A program made the translations under genes and the position numbers. From Mesaphorura yosii (Eukaryota > Arthropoda > Collembola > Poduromorpha > Tullbergiidae): DNA of 64,000 nucleotides. The stretch spans positions 124,001 through 188,000 of the forward strand of contig WIXG01000088.1 in the NCBI GenBank assembly GCA_009869945.1, written 5' to 3'. This document shows, one piece after another, positions 48,908 to 60,577 of the stretch. The notes below the pieces were generated by a model. The model did no database searches. It was not told where the DNA came from and worked only from the letters and a program-made list of their open reading frames with translations. Position 1 is the first letter of the stretch, and each line of letters opens with the position of its first letter.

Positions 48908-51413
48908 ATGGAACAGAAACGGGCTCCGCTACTACCTGCAGCCTCCGCAAAGGCCAAACCAAAGAAAGAACCAAAAACGTATTGTTTTGAACTGGACATT
49001 GGAGAATCTAACGAGCTCCAGTATTCAGCTTACTCATGGCTAGACTTAGTGCAAGATAGCGAGGCGAAAGAAACCAAGGCAAAGCTTGAGTCTGGTGAGT
49101 GACGAATTATTGCTGCTGTCTTGCTGTGTTGAAAAACGTTGCTAAATCTATCAACCTACTTACGACAGGAGTCCCGTTACTAAATCCGTATGCGTCAGAC
49201 GACGAAGATGACTTAAAGGCGATGGCTGCTAGATTCGAAGCTAAATATGCGTCAGCGTCATCTGGAAAGAAAGAAAAACGCAAACGACGAGCTGAAGACT
49301 TCATTGACAAAGGAGCTGGTTATGATGAATCTGACTCATTTATTGATAACAGTGACATTTATGATGAAGTTGTGCCAATTGACTTGCAGCCTGCCCATGG
49401 CGGCTTTTACATTAATTCTGGTGCGTTGGATTTCAAGCAAGTTGAAGTGTCTGAGGATGAAGATGAATCGTCAGCCACAATAGACGGTGAAAATTTGAAG
49501 AACGTCAAATTGTCAAACTCAAAAGGGGCGGTAATTGCTAACGAAGTGAATCATAACCACGCCGCAGATATAATTCAACAAGTGAGTCGCGGTATTAAGA
49601 AGAAAGTGGGCAATTTAGGTATTGATCCAAGTCGCCCGAAACTTGTGCAAAAGCGTAGAACGTCAAACAGTAGTTCAGGCTCCTCAACGATAAAGCCAGG
49701 GTCAAAACGTGCGAAAGAAAGCAAAAGTTCCGGTGAAGACCGCAGGACAAAAGCTAGCACGAATGGAATCAACCAACAGATTCCAAATTCTGTACAAACG
49801 GGGATGAATTCTCAGGCAAACAGAAGCCAAAGTCCGAACATGAACCCTGGAAAAAGAGTCACTACCATTTCAATTACGTCGTCTGAAGAATCTACAGACT
49901 CGTCGGATGACTCAAGGTCAAGTTCTGAGGACTCACCCGAGTCTACTGGTAAAACTGAGTCTATGGCTCTTAAGAAGACTATAAACAAGAAAGCTGAAAT
50001 TCCTCAAATGAAGCAGTCGTTGTCTTTACCATCATTACACCGGATTCCGAGTTCCAAGAAACCTATTCCATCGTCTGCTACCGTGACGACTATGAACTCT
50101 AAGAAAGCAGCGTTGCCACAAAAGAGACTTAAAGTCAAAAATGTGCCCTTGAACCCCAAACTACACAGAAATTCTGCATCGGGTGATCAGAATTTAAGTG
50201 CGCCAAGGCAATCTCCAGTTCCTAGCATGAGTCCATTGAACTTGAACTTGAACCAAAACATCCACTTGAAGCCGCCTCCACCGCTGAGTCAACAAAATAG
50301 TCCAAACTCTGTTCTGAAATCCGACCTGTTCATTAGTAAAGTATCAGCAAAAGATGCCCAGGCAAATCTTCTGAAGCTTCCCACTTTGACTCCAGCTCCT
50401 TCCATTACTCACGTGTCGCCGAATAGTTCCAGTTCTGTGAAAACAAAACCAGCTATAAAAAAACTATCTCATCGAATGAGTTGTGGCCCACCTCGGGCAT
50501 TACCAAAACCGAAGATGCAAAATGCGAAGGAAAGAAAATCAGACGGTGGCCTGCCGATCACTCAGCAATCTTTTCAATTGACATCAGGGAGCAACGTGAA
50601 GTCTGTCATCACCTCAAATAACGCGTACAACATGGCTCACAATAAATCGCCCGCCTCAAACCCTGCGAGTACTCACAGTAAACACCCGAAGGTATCCGGT
50701 AAAAGTAAGAATACGGTTGTAGTCACTCAAAAGACATTTAACAAAATCCGGAAACCGAAGCAGAAGTCACCAGAGAAGCCACTTCTGACTCCTGCCAATG
50801 ATTACTTGAGGGAGAGCGATATTCGATTAAATCCAAAACATGCTGTTACAACTAATTTGATGGCAACTGTTTCCTCGCAAGCCCAGCTTCTCCAGCACAT
50901 GATGTTAGCGGCAGCTTCGTCGAGCTCTTATCAGTACTCGCGTCAATCGCCAGTAAACACGACTGCTTCTTCACACAATGTTGCTGCCTTGATTCCATCA
51001 AACAAGTCAAAAACAGGTTACAATCTCTTCCGTTTCATTGTTGAATTATATCTATAACTTGACCTTTAAAATTGATCTGATGCTTAGGTGTTCCAAATTC
51101 TTCCGGCGAAGCAAAAGATAGGAACCGACCATCGCCAACGCCACTATCCAAACCATCCTCTTCCAGTTCTACGTCCTCGATAATTTTCAAAAATCATTCT
51201 GGCGTGAATCAGAAGAATTCATCGACTATTCTGCCCCTGCCACCTCTGACGCAATACCCTACCTCAATTTCCTTGCCCAGCAGTCTTTCCCTAACCCCAA
51301 CTTTTAGCGCAATGACGCCTACAACTAGTAACCTCAAACAACAAAACCCGCAGTATGGAAAGCATATCACCCCTTACGACGTCAGTGCTCTTCTAAGTAA
51401 TAGGAAGCCCTAA
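48908..51413 (+). CDS. UBN1: Ubinuclein/yemanuclein-like protein (HIRA histone H3.3 chaperone subunit), 3 coding exons
   Basis: Nuclear subunit of the HIRA complex, which deposits histone H3.3 outside S phase. Exons: 48908-49094, 49169-51016, 51088-51413; phases agree and give 786 residues. Seen: an N-terminal LNPYASDDEDDLKAMAARFEAKY motif, then the Hpc2-related domain at about 106-155 (DFIDKGAGYDESDSFIDNS, YDEVVP, HGGFYINSGALDF), which in human ubinuclein-1 binds H3.3. A basic KKEKRKRR stretch just before it may be a nuclear signal. The remaining 600 residues are Ser/Pro/Lys/Asn-rich and look disordered. I do not see the middle dimerising domain (UBN_AB) of longer ubinucleins. It could be missing, too diverged to see, or carried by an exon I missed. 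The C-terminus ends ITPYDVSALLSNRKP, which looks specific and may be a conserved tail. Confidence 0.88.
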
Positions 51414-51779
51414 ATGTTAAGTTTGTGCAATCATAACAAGGTTGTTTGTATTTGTAGTTTGTAGGCAGGCAAACTCATGCTCACTATCAGTATTGCATTA
51501 ACATAACTCTTAACATCTTAAAATTATTGTAATTTTAACGTCAAAATCCTAAGATTATCAGTGTTGGGCCTTTGACAATTGCATCATCGTCTACGTGTAC
51601 AATATTAGTAATGATCATTGTTAGACAATAGAAGCAAGAAAATGTAAGTTACTTATGATGTACAAACATTGCTAAGCTGTATTATCCATCTTTTAGGAAG
51701 TGAAGTGACTTGACAAGATTTTTACTATCACGTTTTATACTATTTTATCTGCTACGAGTGTTACTACCTCATTGTTCGT
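51414..51779. other. Convergent 3' ends of ubinuclein and heme oxygenase
   Basis: 366 bases between the two stop codons. I see no perfect AATAAA on the plus strand here, so the transcripts may use variant signals or overlap each other at their 3' ends. Confidence 0.45.
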
Positions 51780-52753
51780 TTACAGGAATACCATCGAGAA
51801 AAGGCGAAGAAGAGCAATAAGCATTGCAACCATTATCACAAAATAAAATGAATTCTTGGCAACATTCATGCAGGCTGCCCACCCTGTGTTTTCAATGCTA
51901 CGAATGATTGAGTTATTTTGCTTAAACACGAGCACACTTTCAGTCAAGATGGAATTCTTTTCATCCCGTGACAAATCACTGGCTATTTCATTCATGGCGT
52001 ATCTTAATTGCTTCTTTATGTCTGAGATTGTTCGGTCATCTTGAGTGTCAAATGTAGTCACGGCGTCACCCGTCATTGTGAGGCTGGATGTCTTGTTTTG
52101 TGGCTTCAGCATGCCTCCTAACGTAACAACCCGTCTCTTGATATCACGTTTTTTTTTCAGTAATTGACCCCCCGATAGCAAACCCATGTAGAGGTGATAG
52201 ACGTACGCCAGTAACCTTAATGGCTCTCTTTCCTCCAGAGTACGAAGATGCTTTAGGTAGTCTGCAACAGCCGGCCTGATTTGGTAGGATGTAGAGTTTA
52301 GGAAACCTGGACCAAAGTAGTAATTCAAGTCTTCTTCAAATGCCTCCGTCCGTTCCAATCCGTCAAGCACTTCACTAATGCGACCGAATGGCTGAATTTC
52401 CCGTTTCCTCTTTAGCAGGACGGTCTCCAAGAAGTTGAATATTTCATAAAATATGAGCAAACCTTCCCTCCATATTTTATCATCGCCCATGGCTAAAAAA
52501 GAAGCCCAAAATACCAAATATACAATAAGCAATTTATTCTCGGCACGTCATAGAATGAATTATAAATCTTACCCATGCCGAGCTTTGCATTGACCAGATT
52601 ATCACTCAACCGATGAACTTTCTTGGTGACTTCTCTCATTTTCGTTGTAAACAATACATCATCATCGTCGTCATCGTTGTCTTCAGGATCTTCATCGTTG
52701 TTTTCCACCTCTTCGGGCAAGGCAGGCCGCAATATTTCAGTCAAACGCCTCAT
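51780..52753 (-). CDS. HO: Heme oxygenase, membrane-anchored, with substituted active-site residues
   Basis: Breaks heme to biliverdin, CO and iron at the ER membrane, if active. Exons in transcript order: 52753-52573 and 52492-51780; phases agree and give 297 residues. Seen: a very acidic leader (NNDEDPEDNDDDDDD, to about residue 32), then the heme-binding helix REVTKKVHRLSDNLVNAK with the proximal His at 47, YYFGPGF, RPAVADYLKHLRTLEEREP, and the distal-helix motif YHLYMGLLSGGQLL (159-172), then a C-terminal hydrophobic anchor (FYFVIMVAMLIALL). Mammalian HO-1 has YTRYLGDLSGGQ; here the Asp that supports oxygen activation (Asp140 in HO-1) is Leu165, and Arg136 is Leu161. As I remember it, Drosophila heme oxygenase also lacks this Asp (YMALMSGGQ), so this may be an arthropod trait. 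Transcribed away from the small gene at 52931, 178 bases off. Confidence 0.9.
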
Positions 52754-52930
52754 TTTGAAGACTCACGAACAAATGATCAAGTGATGGATAATAAAAATTG
52801 TTGCCCTTGATTGGGCATAAATTATTATTTTGGTTTGAGTGAAAGGAGTGAAAGCTAATAAAAACTTTTACCTTCTGCCGACTTTTTTCGTTAGAATTTG
52901 TGCATAATAAATTTCGAAGTCATTAGCTAT
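52754..52930. promoter_or_regulatory. Possible bidirectional promoter between heme oxygenase and a small gene
   Basis: 177 bases separate two start codons pointing away from each other. If the right-hand gene is real, both must start from here. No TATA box stands out on either strand. Confidence 0.3.
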
Positions 52931-53691
52931 ATGAAGATGTACGGATTAAGACGGCCTTCAACATGGCATGGGTATGAACAAAGTACACGAACAACCACGA
53001 ATTCAGAAGGTGTCCATCAAAGTCGCCATGTCCAGTCCGGCTTCCAAAAACTCGTCGCCAACGGAAATGTTCCCAATTACTTGTTTAACTCGAATCAGAT
53101 GATGAGTTTCACTAACCTGAATACGAGCGCCACGCAACAGAAAACTGACCAATTCAGTGTGAGATTTTTCCTTTCACTTTCAAATCAAATGGTTTGTGTT
53201 GTGGTCCCAAGCCAAGTGTCGAGTTTCAAATGACATAGTTCACACAGCACACAACGGAGATGAATTATACTGTTTTGGTACTTCGGCAGACAATTGCTAG
53301 CCTGTTTTTATGCACTAATTTATTCATCATTCATCACTCCGTCCTGATCATAAATATTTGCGCGTTACGTCTGAGCGAAGTCGTCAAGTGGTGAATCACG
53401 TCACAAATTAGTAAAGCTCACCTTGTGCACTGAATATTATAGTTTAGGGTGGGCACTTGATGGGTAAGCAAATAATTCAGAAACAAATTCTTGGATACCC
53501 AAGTTTTCATTTAAACTCTGCAATCCAGGTTCGGGCCGCAGATGTACATCAGCATTATCGTGGAGTAAAGGCGATTACGATACTTATAACTTTACTTCTC
53601 TCCGTAGATGGAAATTGAATTCTTGAAGCAAACCCAGCCGTGCCATTGTGAAATGATCAGACTTTCGCCATCTGGACCGTATGCATCATAA
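52931..53691 (+). CDS. Possible small novel protein, 3 exons, about 115 residues
   Basis: I do not recognise this protein. Proposed exons: 52931-53158, 53529-53564, 53608-53691. Donors GTGAGA and GTAAAG and acceptors ATCCAG and TCCGTAG are reasonable, and every junction is phase 0 with no stop until TAA at 53689-53691. The product starts MKMYGLRRPSTWHGYEQ, is rich in Asn, Gln, Ser and Thr, has no signal peptide or membrane helix, and ends in CHCEMIRLSPSGPYAS. Composition and codon use look protein-like, unlike most chance frames nearby. Against it: the small exons, and a GTAAGT just after the stop, which hints at another splice. A gene prediction only. Confidence 0.4.
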
Positions 53692-54298
53692 AAGTAAGTC
53701 AAGATGAACGTGATTCACAATGTATTGCCATGCTGTAATTAAATCGGTGGTTTGGAAATTGGAATACTCGTACGCTGTATTGAGCATAGTAGCTTGTCCA
53801 AATTCAAGTAAAACGTTCGTAAAAGAGCAGTAGTTGGCTACTCCAAGGGGCACTCATTGGTGTCAAAGCGGCGGGGGTACGATCAGTCTTGCCAACTTCG
53901 AGGTCATGCACGGTCATAGTTTGTCAGAACCGGAAGATAATTTCTTCAATAAACTGTATGCCGAATGAGTGTTGCGGCAGCTTAATAAGCATCCCTGACC
54001 AAGAGGCCAAGTATTAACTAGTAATTATCGCAAACCATAACCTGTCCATCCATGGACAAGAACCACGAGAAACGTAAAGTTCGCATCTTCACGTAAACAA
54101 GGCCTCTATTAAAATTTCCGGTGACAGACATGGCGCAATTACTTCTGACGACCAACGGCGAATGATTAACAAGCTAAATTGTTGTTACAGGAAGACTGAA
54201 AAGTGAAGGTAGTTCTGGTTCAGGAGCACTACGCCAAGCCAAGTGAGACTGATAAACCCTGAAAGAATTATATTCGTACGCCAAGGTGCGAAGTCTTG
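53692..54298. other. Region upstream of the distal Shc first exon
   Basis: No gene recognised. It may contain the promoter that would drive the exon at 54299. Confidence 0.35.
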
Positions 54299-54455
54299 AT
54301 GAACATCGATTCGTCCGAGGAAGAATCTGATTTGAATGCGCTAGAATCGTGCTGGAAGTGGAGTTTTCCACGGTTCACAACTGCAACTTCTCCAGCATCA
54401 GTGTTGTCAACTATCAGATCCCGTCAACATAACTCTTCACAGCAGCAGCTTATTG
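54299..54455 (+). CDS. Candidate alternative first coding exon of Shc (distal)
   Basis: Starts at ATG 54299 and reads MNIDSSEEESDLNALESCWK..., ending RQHNSSQQQLI plus one base before a good donor (GTAAGT at 54456). It ends in phase 1, exactly what the large Shc exon at 60921 needs; joining would give Gln-Leu-Ile-Ala-Gln-Asp. The acidic Ser/Glu start and Trp-rich WKWSF look like a real N-terminus. It lies 6.3 kb before the other candidate first exon, and no other partner gene is evident between them. That it belongs to Shc is inference. Confidence 0.45.
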
Positions 54456-57400
54456 GTAAGTATCTAGATTGCTAAAATTCATAGACGAAGTTAATTGAGA
54501 GCATGATCATCAGTGCAGAACTGGCTGAATAAGTGAGATGATGTAAAGACAGGAAGCGTTGAGCTGAATATTGCTAAAAATATACCGAATTTAAACATGA
54601 AGACCATAGAGCCAGAAATGAATGAAAAGTCAAGCACTGACGGACGCGGAAGATGAGAAAAGACGAAGTTTCTGAAAAATAACACGTGAGATGAAGGCTG
54701 GCTTCCGCTATTTGTCATTCATCTTCATCCGCTACTATCTTGTTTGTTCGCATCTTAATTCTCTGAAGTATGGAAAGATTTGGCCGTTGTGGGAATAACG
54801 TGAAGCGTAGAGGAGTGACATTTACCATGTTTCATTCATGAGATTGAAATTTTTGGTGATGGGTTGTCACAAAGTGATTGTGTATCCTTTCGCTGAAGTT
54901 TCATGCACTTTACATCACGGCTGCCATTCGTACTTGTTTCTTCTTCCTTTATCAAGCGCAGAAGTGTACAATAGGCGAATGCATTCCAATTTCGAGTCAA
55001 ATTTTGATAGGTCGTAATTTCTTCTGGTTTTAAATACCATATGGAATGAAGCACATCAACTGATTCTTGAATGCGTCTCGCTTTAATGTTGCACATGATT
55101 CCAATCACTTGAATGATGCAATTCAGCGTTCCTAATGTCAATCAATTGGAAATCGCATTATCGCATGAAGAACGCATGATATTTCAATTTCAACTACACA
55201 GAAATGACTTACTGCGTCGTAGTGAAGGAAATCAACGTGTGCGGTTTTTCAAATTTGCAGACGCTTGCGCTTTGTATGCAAATAATATATTTTTTTAAAG
55301 ATGAGTATGAATAGTACGTCTGGAATCAAAGACTTTATCAAATCTTTGAGCGGAATGAATGATTCGTTGTTTTGCTTAGTCTGACACTTTAATAAGAGAT
55401 CATCTGAGAAGGAAACTTGGGAGCGAAGGTCACAACTTTCATTTCGTGACCTTGACATTTCTGATCTGGTATTTCGCGCATCCCTTTAATTGTAACAACA
55501 CACGGTGTGCTCTAGTTATGGGTCTAGTTAATATTTTCCGGCTGGCATTGACGACCGCGTGCATTACAGTATGAATATATACACTCGCGTCATGAATGAT
55601 GACTGAAAATTGTCATCTGTGAGTTAACGTTGCTTTAGTACAGTGCTGGTTTAGATTTTAAACATAAACATTCGGTTTGGCGTCCAAAGTGAGTGTTTTA
55701 AATACTTTTTAAAATGCGAGTGAGGCGGATGCAGTGTACGCTACTCTATTCAATGACATCTCACTTGCATCTTTTTGATGTTTTGGCATGGTTTCTTTGA
55801 GACCTTACAGAAATGGAGAAATGGTTAATTAAACATGGTGCTTTCAAGTAGGATGGAATTTCAACGTAACGATTACCACTTTGCCCTCTGTGATTTCATG
55901 GTGCGAAGGTGTGGGCTTGTACGAAAGCTCGACCATAATTGGATTGCGTGGGCAGATGAGATTGAGAAGAGACAGACGTGGGAATTGCCACTTCGGAGCG
56001 GACGTGGCCAAAACTTTGACTTGCCTTTTGCCTTGAATGTGCACGTCAGTCACTTGGCTTATCAAATACCCAGTTGTACTTAAAAGGTGTCAAAATCTGT
56101 TCGATGTTATAAAACCGGAACTGACTCGCAATTGCGTGGAAGTGATTTCAACGCCAACGGTGTGATGCGGTCGCGCAGCGCTGAGATAAGAGAACTGGCT
56201 CGACTCGGTAAACTGTGTATTTAATTGCTCTGACCGAGATAGTTACGGTTCACGCTTGCGTTTTTCTGTTATTATTTGTTTGTGTTTATTTAAAAGCAAG
56301 ATAAGGCTTGAGCAGTGCATACAACAGAGTTACACACGCGTTAAGAACAAAATGTGTGCGCACTTTGTTCCATTACCATTTGGCGTAGACTTTCGGTGAA
56401 CTTTATTCTAACTTTTCTTGTTCATTCTCTCTGCCTGACTTCCATTTCTCACCAAGCAAGCAGTGATGTACCCGCAGATCATGGCACGGCGGCTACCGAA
56501 CCCGCAGCATCCGTATTCTGTGGTGTATATGGTCTCATGATCATGTTCACGTCCTTAAACCTGTGTAGCAAATCAGAAGAAAAATTTCCTTCACTCCTCC
56601 TCTTTCAGCGTTACGATTCCACATCGCTCATGAATGGGGATCTGCTTCAGTGGCAGGCAGCGCAAGCAATTCCTTTTATTAGTACTTCTCACTGAGAAAC
56701 AACATAAACTTTTGTGAATGAACGAATGAATGAATGAAGGAGCAGAGAGAGAAAGGGTTGTGAGATTGTGGCATGGCATGGGAATTGTTGTCATAAACAT
56801 TTCATCTGCCGAGCACATTCTGGTCAAAGCAACCACATCTCTAATTCGATACAAATTCACGTCCACGTCGCGCAGTTCCCGTCACACCTTCCCCGTGTGT
56901 CTATCTCCGTCGCACTGTCATCTCGACATGATAAATTATTGGACTCAGAATAGCAGGAGAGTAATTTGTTTTGGTCTAAATCAAGGGTGAAAAAATCATG
57001 ATTTTTTCATAAATATCAAATAAAATCGAAAAAATCAATTTGGATTTTTTAAAATTATTTTTATACCCAAATACACATGATCTTTTCAAAAACGTGATTT
57101 TTTCAATTTTTTCATGAAATCACTTGGAAGGTGCTAGATTGTGCTCAAAGAGTATTTTGGGCAAGAAATCTCGAAAAAATCGTGATATATATCCTTGATT
57201 TATGTCTGCCAACCCTGGTCTAAATGGTCGATATTTCATTTAATGTGCTTGAGGCATGCGGAACTGGTAGCAGCCTGCACGTGCACGCAATGCTGACCTG
57301 AGACTGCGACACACCCTTCATCTTCATCGTATATGCATGTTTGTGTCGTCGTCATCGCCATAGGTCTGGGCCCGTGTGTTCAGCAGTGCACGAGTTGGAA

Positions 57401-60400
57401 AAGTAATTTTAAAGCAAAACACAATACTTCGAAAGGGAGCCTTACCAAAGAGCAAATGAAACTAGAAAAAATTCATGAAGAAATTCGCATTCTATAAATG
57501 AATGAATGCTTGATGCTGATTGGAATGGAATCGATCGTTAAATTAAACGTGGGTTGCCCCATCACAATACACAATGTAAACTTTAATGCGCGTGGCGTGA
57601 GTACACAATCCCAAACCAAAAGCAAGCATGCACCACTGTGCACCTTACAACTTCAGGAAACTGAAACGAAAGCAGCCCGAATGAATGAATGAAGAAAAGT
57701 ATACAGCCTGGGTCTCTCTGTAAATTCAACAGTTTGTACTTGTATTTAAATTTAGATTTTTGTACCTTCGGACTGCATTACGTTTCACGTGTTATATTAA
57801 GAGATGAAAAGCAACTGTTCCACTTGACATTCGAATGGCATTTGGCATTTTACTCAGCGGAGAGAAAATCCTCACGACTGTGACAATGACACGCCGAGAT
57901 TGCTGCTTTGCTTTACTTGGTGTTAATGCATGCTGGCTACGAGACGCTAACGCTATGCGTTATAGGCACTAGGTAGTAGACAAGTCTATTTTTCTCAAAA
58001 TAAGTAAATCGAGTAAATCCCGTAAAAAGTGTTTCAAGCATGCATGAGGTCTCAACCCATGATGAATGAAGCTGTAAGCATAAACAGGTCAGATTTGCTG
58101 CACACGCAACAGCAGAACTTTATGTTGGCAAATTCTGGAAATTATTTTGTACACGAGGCACTCGGGTCGATAATCCAAATTGCTCCACGCTGCAGGAAAG
58201 TCTACCTTCTCGTACATTTATGCACTGTACAACTGTTGTGTTGTGGAGTTACGGTTACGCCAAAGCTGCAAAGGATATGGAATTTTTATAAAAGCACTCG
58301 TTTATAAAGAAATGCGCTCTGATGTGGCCAAGTGCAAATAAATTCCCCCGAATTGAAATATTATTGCGTAAATCTGCTCTGTTACGCGGCCGCCGTTGTC
58401 ACTCTACCACCATGCATTATTGATCGACACGGCATGAATGCCGGGCTTTTAAAATTGCGGACTGAAACGCAAAACTCATTTCACGGCAGCCGACAGCGGA
58501 AGTCTAGTCAACATTTTAAGAATGCACGTTCCCTCAAAATTTAAATGATCGATTTAGCCGACGCGATTTAGATTCATTGTGCAAGCCACTCCATGTGCCA
58601 AGAAATTACGACAGCTGCAGTTAGTCCATGAATGCAGCCGCGTGGCTCGGTTCGTTGATATGTTTATTTGCCAGTTGCAAGTTGGCTAGCTCGTCTGCCA
58701 GTTTGATGTATTTTCTGACGATGTAGCTTAGGAAGAAACAGTTTATTACGAAAAATGATGAGCTGTTACGTTTTAGTTTAGTTCGAGCCTGAGTTGGCAG
58801 TGTACAAAATTCACGAGCGCTCAAATCCATTTGGGAGCATGTTAAAGTGTAGTGAGAGTTTATTCCTATTAGCCAAGCATGTCAAGCAGCAACTAGCCTT
58901 TCTATAACTATTATATGGCAATGGGTTATATGTTGTAAAAAGTCATAGCGCGGTCGAATGAATGAATGGGCAAAGAGAATTTCGAGAATGAATGAATGAA
59001 GTTCATTTCATAATACTACGCTCCTTGCCGTGCATGCTTCTGCTCTCTGGCACTGGCTCAGCACTCGCAGTACTGCACGCCGTAATGGGACGAGGAGTCT
59101 CTTGTAACTTGCCAGAGTGTGCACTCAATTGAACTGGCAACTGGCTCGTCGACGGGTCGAGTGCTCGAAGCAGAGGCAGAAGAGATAGAGCGGAGCTCAG
59201 TCAGTCAGTCTCTCGCAACTGAATACCATTAACTATTAACTGGTTACACGGCGCACAACCGTGTACTCACTCACACGCGCATTGACAGCACAGTATTTGA
59301 TTACTGACTAACTACTGTTCGGATTTGTACAAAGTACACAGTCAGTGTGAGTGTGTAGCAGATTTGATATTTAATCAGTGATGGCGATGGCCAAGTGAAC
59401 TCTGAATTCAGTCATGTGAAAAAGTGGAGTGGATAACTGAACTGCTCGGAACAAACGTTGCATTCGTATCACTTTAATAATGTGCTGAGAGTGATCTTGA
59501 TAAGCTAAGCACTTCATGAATAAATGCATCCCATACATACGACGACAGACTGAATGGATTGACGCGAGGTGAACTTATTCAAATCAAAATCAGTCAAAGT
59601 GTTGGAGCATCCTAAATACAGAAAATTCTGTTGGTCGGTGCGGTGCTCGTCGCGAACATTTTTTGTGTTATTCTGTCTCACTTTTTGTGAATGAAAAGCA
59701 ACGCTACGGTCTGTGCAGTACATTTTTTGTAAAATAATAATTCAACCGGAAACAGCATATTTGACGATTTCCTTTTATAGTCTTTCTGCTGTGATGTGCG
59801 AGAGCGAGGCTGAGTATTAACTCATTTTAACATACCAGTACGAGTGTAATGTCATCTCGATGTTTTGTACCGCAGATGATGATGCTGTGACTGTGTTACC
59901 ACTTCCACAACTATGTGTAGCCTCTAAATTGTTGTTAGTGGGTAATACATTACATTAATCATCTTTATTAGTGCACAAAAATATCCTCTTCGACTAAACG
60001 AAGGCGAGCAGCGAGCGTCCTCAGCATTCTGTAATACAGAAAGTCGTGTTTAGTGCCAAGTGCCAAAAATGTGAAGCATACTCAAGTCACATACACACGA
60101 GCATGGAGCATCAATTGGAAAACTTATTTTAGATTTTGTAAGCTCAGTGCTTCATCCTCCTTTCCGTCATCATGCTATGAAAGTGTTTCCAAGGACCTGT
60201 GTGTGCCAAACTGTTCGCTGTATCGTGGTTTCGTCTTGAGACTCCAGCTCTGAGATAAACTGAATCCTTTTCATTCACACTTACACACGTGGAGGATATT
60301 AAACTTCAGCACCACAGTGCAGCAAGACGATATTCCCAAAGAGTTTTATTTGGCATATCGCATGAACTCTTCTTTTCTCCTCTTCTTGTCATCCTGCTCT

Positions 60401-60577
60401 AAGGAGTTGTCCTAAATTTCCTCTTTACAATGCGCGAGGTCATATCCTCTGACTGACGGCTTGGGACTGTTGAGATGACGCGACGCTAAAATGCCTTCGT
60501 TTCAACTGAATTCTGCTTTAATGACTTTTCAATAATTGGCATCAAAGTAGCAAACACCTATTTTTGTCTACGCGAAG
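54456..60577. other. Proposed first intron of Shc (distal form), with GAAT-rich DNA
   Basis: No convincing gene apart from the hAT-like insertion. Short GAAT/ATGA tetranucleotide runs recur at about 56715-56739, 57498-57508, 57679-57693, 58956-58968 and 58985-59001. A TCAGTCAGTCAGTC run at about 59198-59211, carrying repeated arthropod initiator words, might be the start site for the proximal Shc first exon. Confidence 0.35.
56982..57217. mobile_element. Small hAT-like non-autonomous DNA element
   Basis: 236 bp flanked by an exact 8-base duplication, GTCTAAAT (56974-56981 and 57218-57225), the size made by hAT transposases. The ends are short imperfect inverted repeats: CAAGGGTG at the left and, reversed, CAGGGTTGG at the right. 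Inside are runs of the type AAAAAATCATGATTTTTTC, with a subterminal mirrored GATTTTTTC pattern and no coding capacity. It lies in the proposed first intron of Shc. Confidence 0.8.

Noticed and set aside
54836-55141. 101-codon minus-strand frame inside the Shc intron (reads TLNCIIQVIGIMCNIK...)
   Set aside because: It starts at TTG, has no good splice sites at its ends and no known domain. It looks partly protein-like, so I keep it only as a note.
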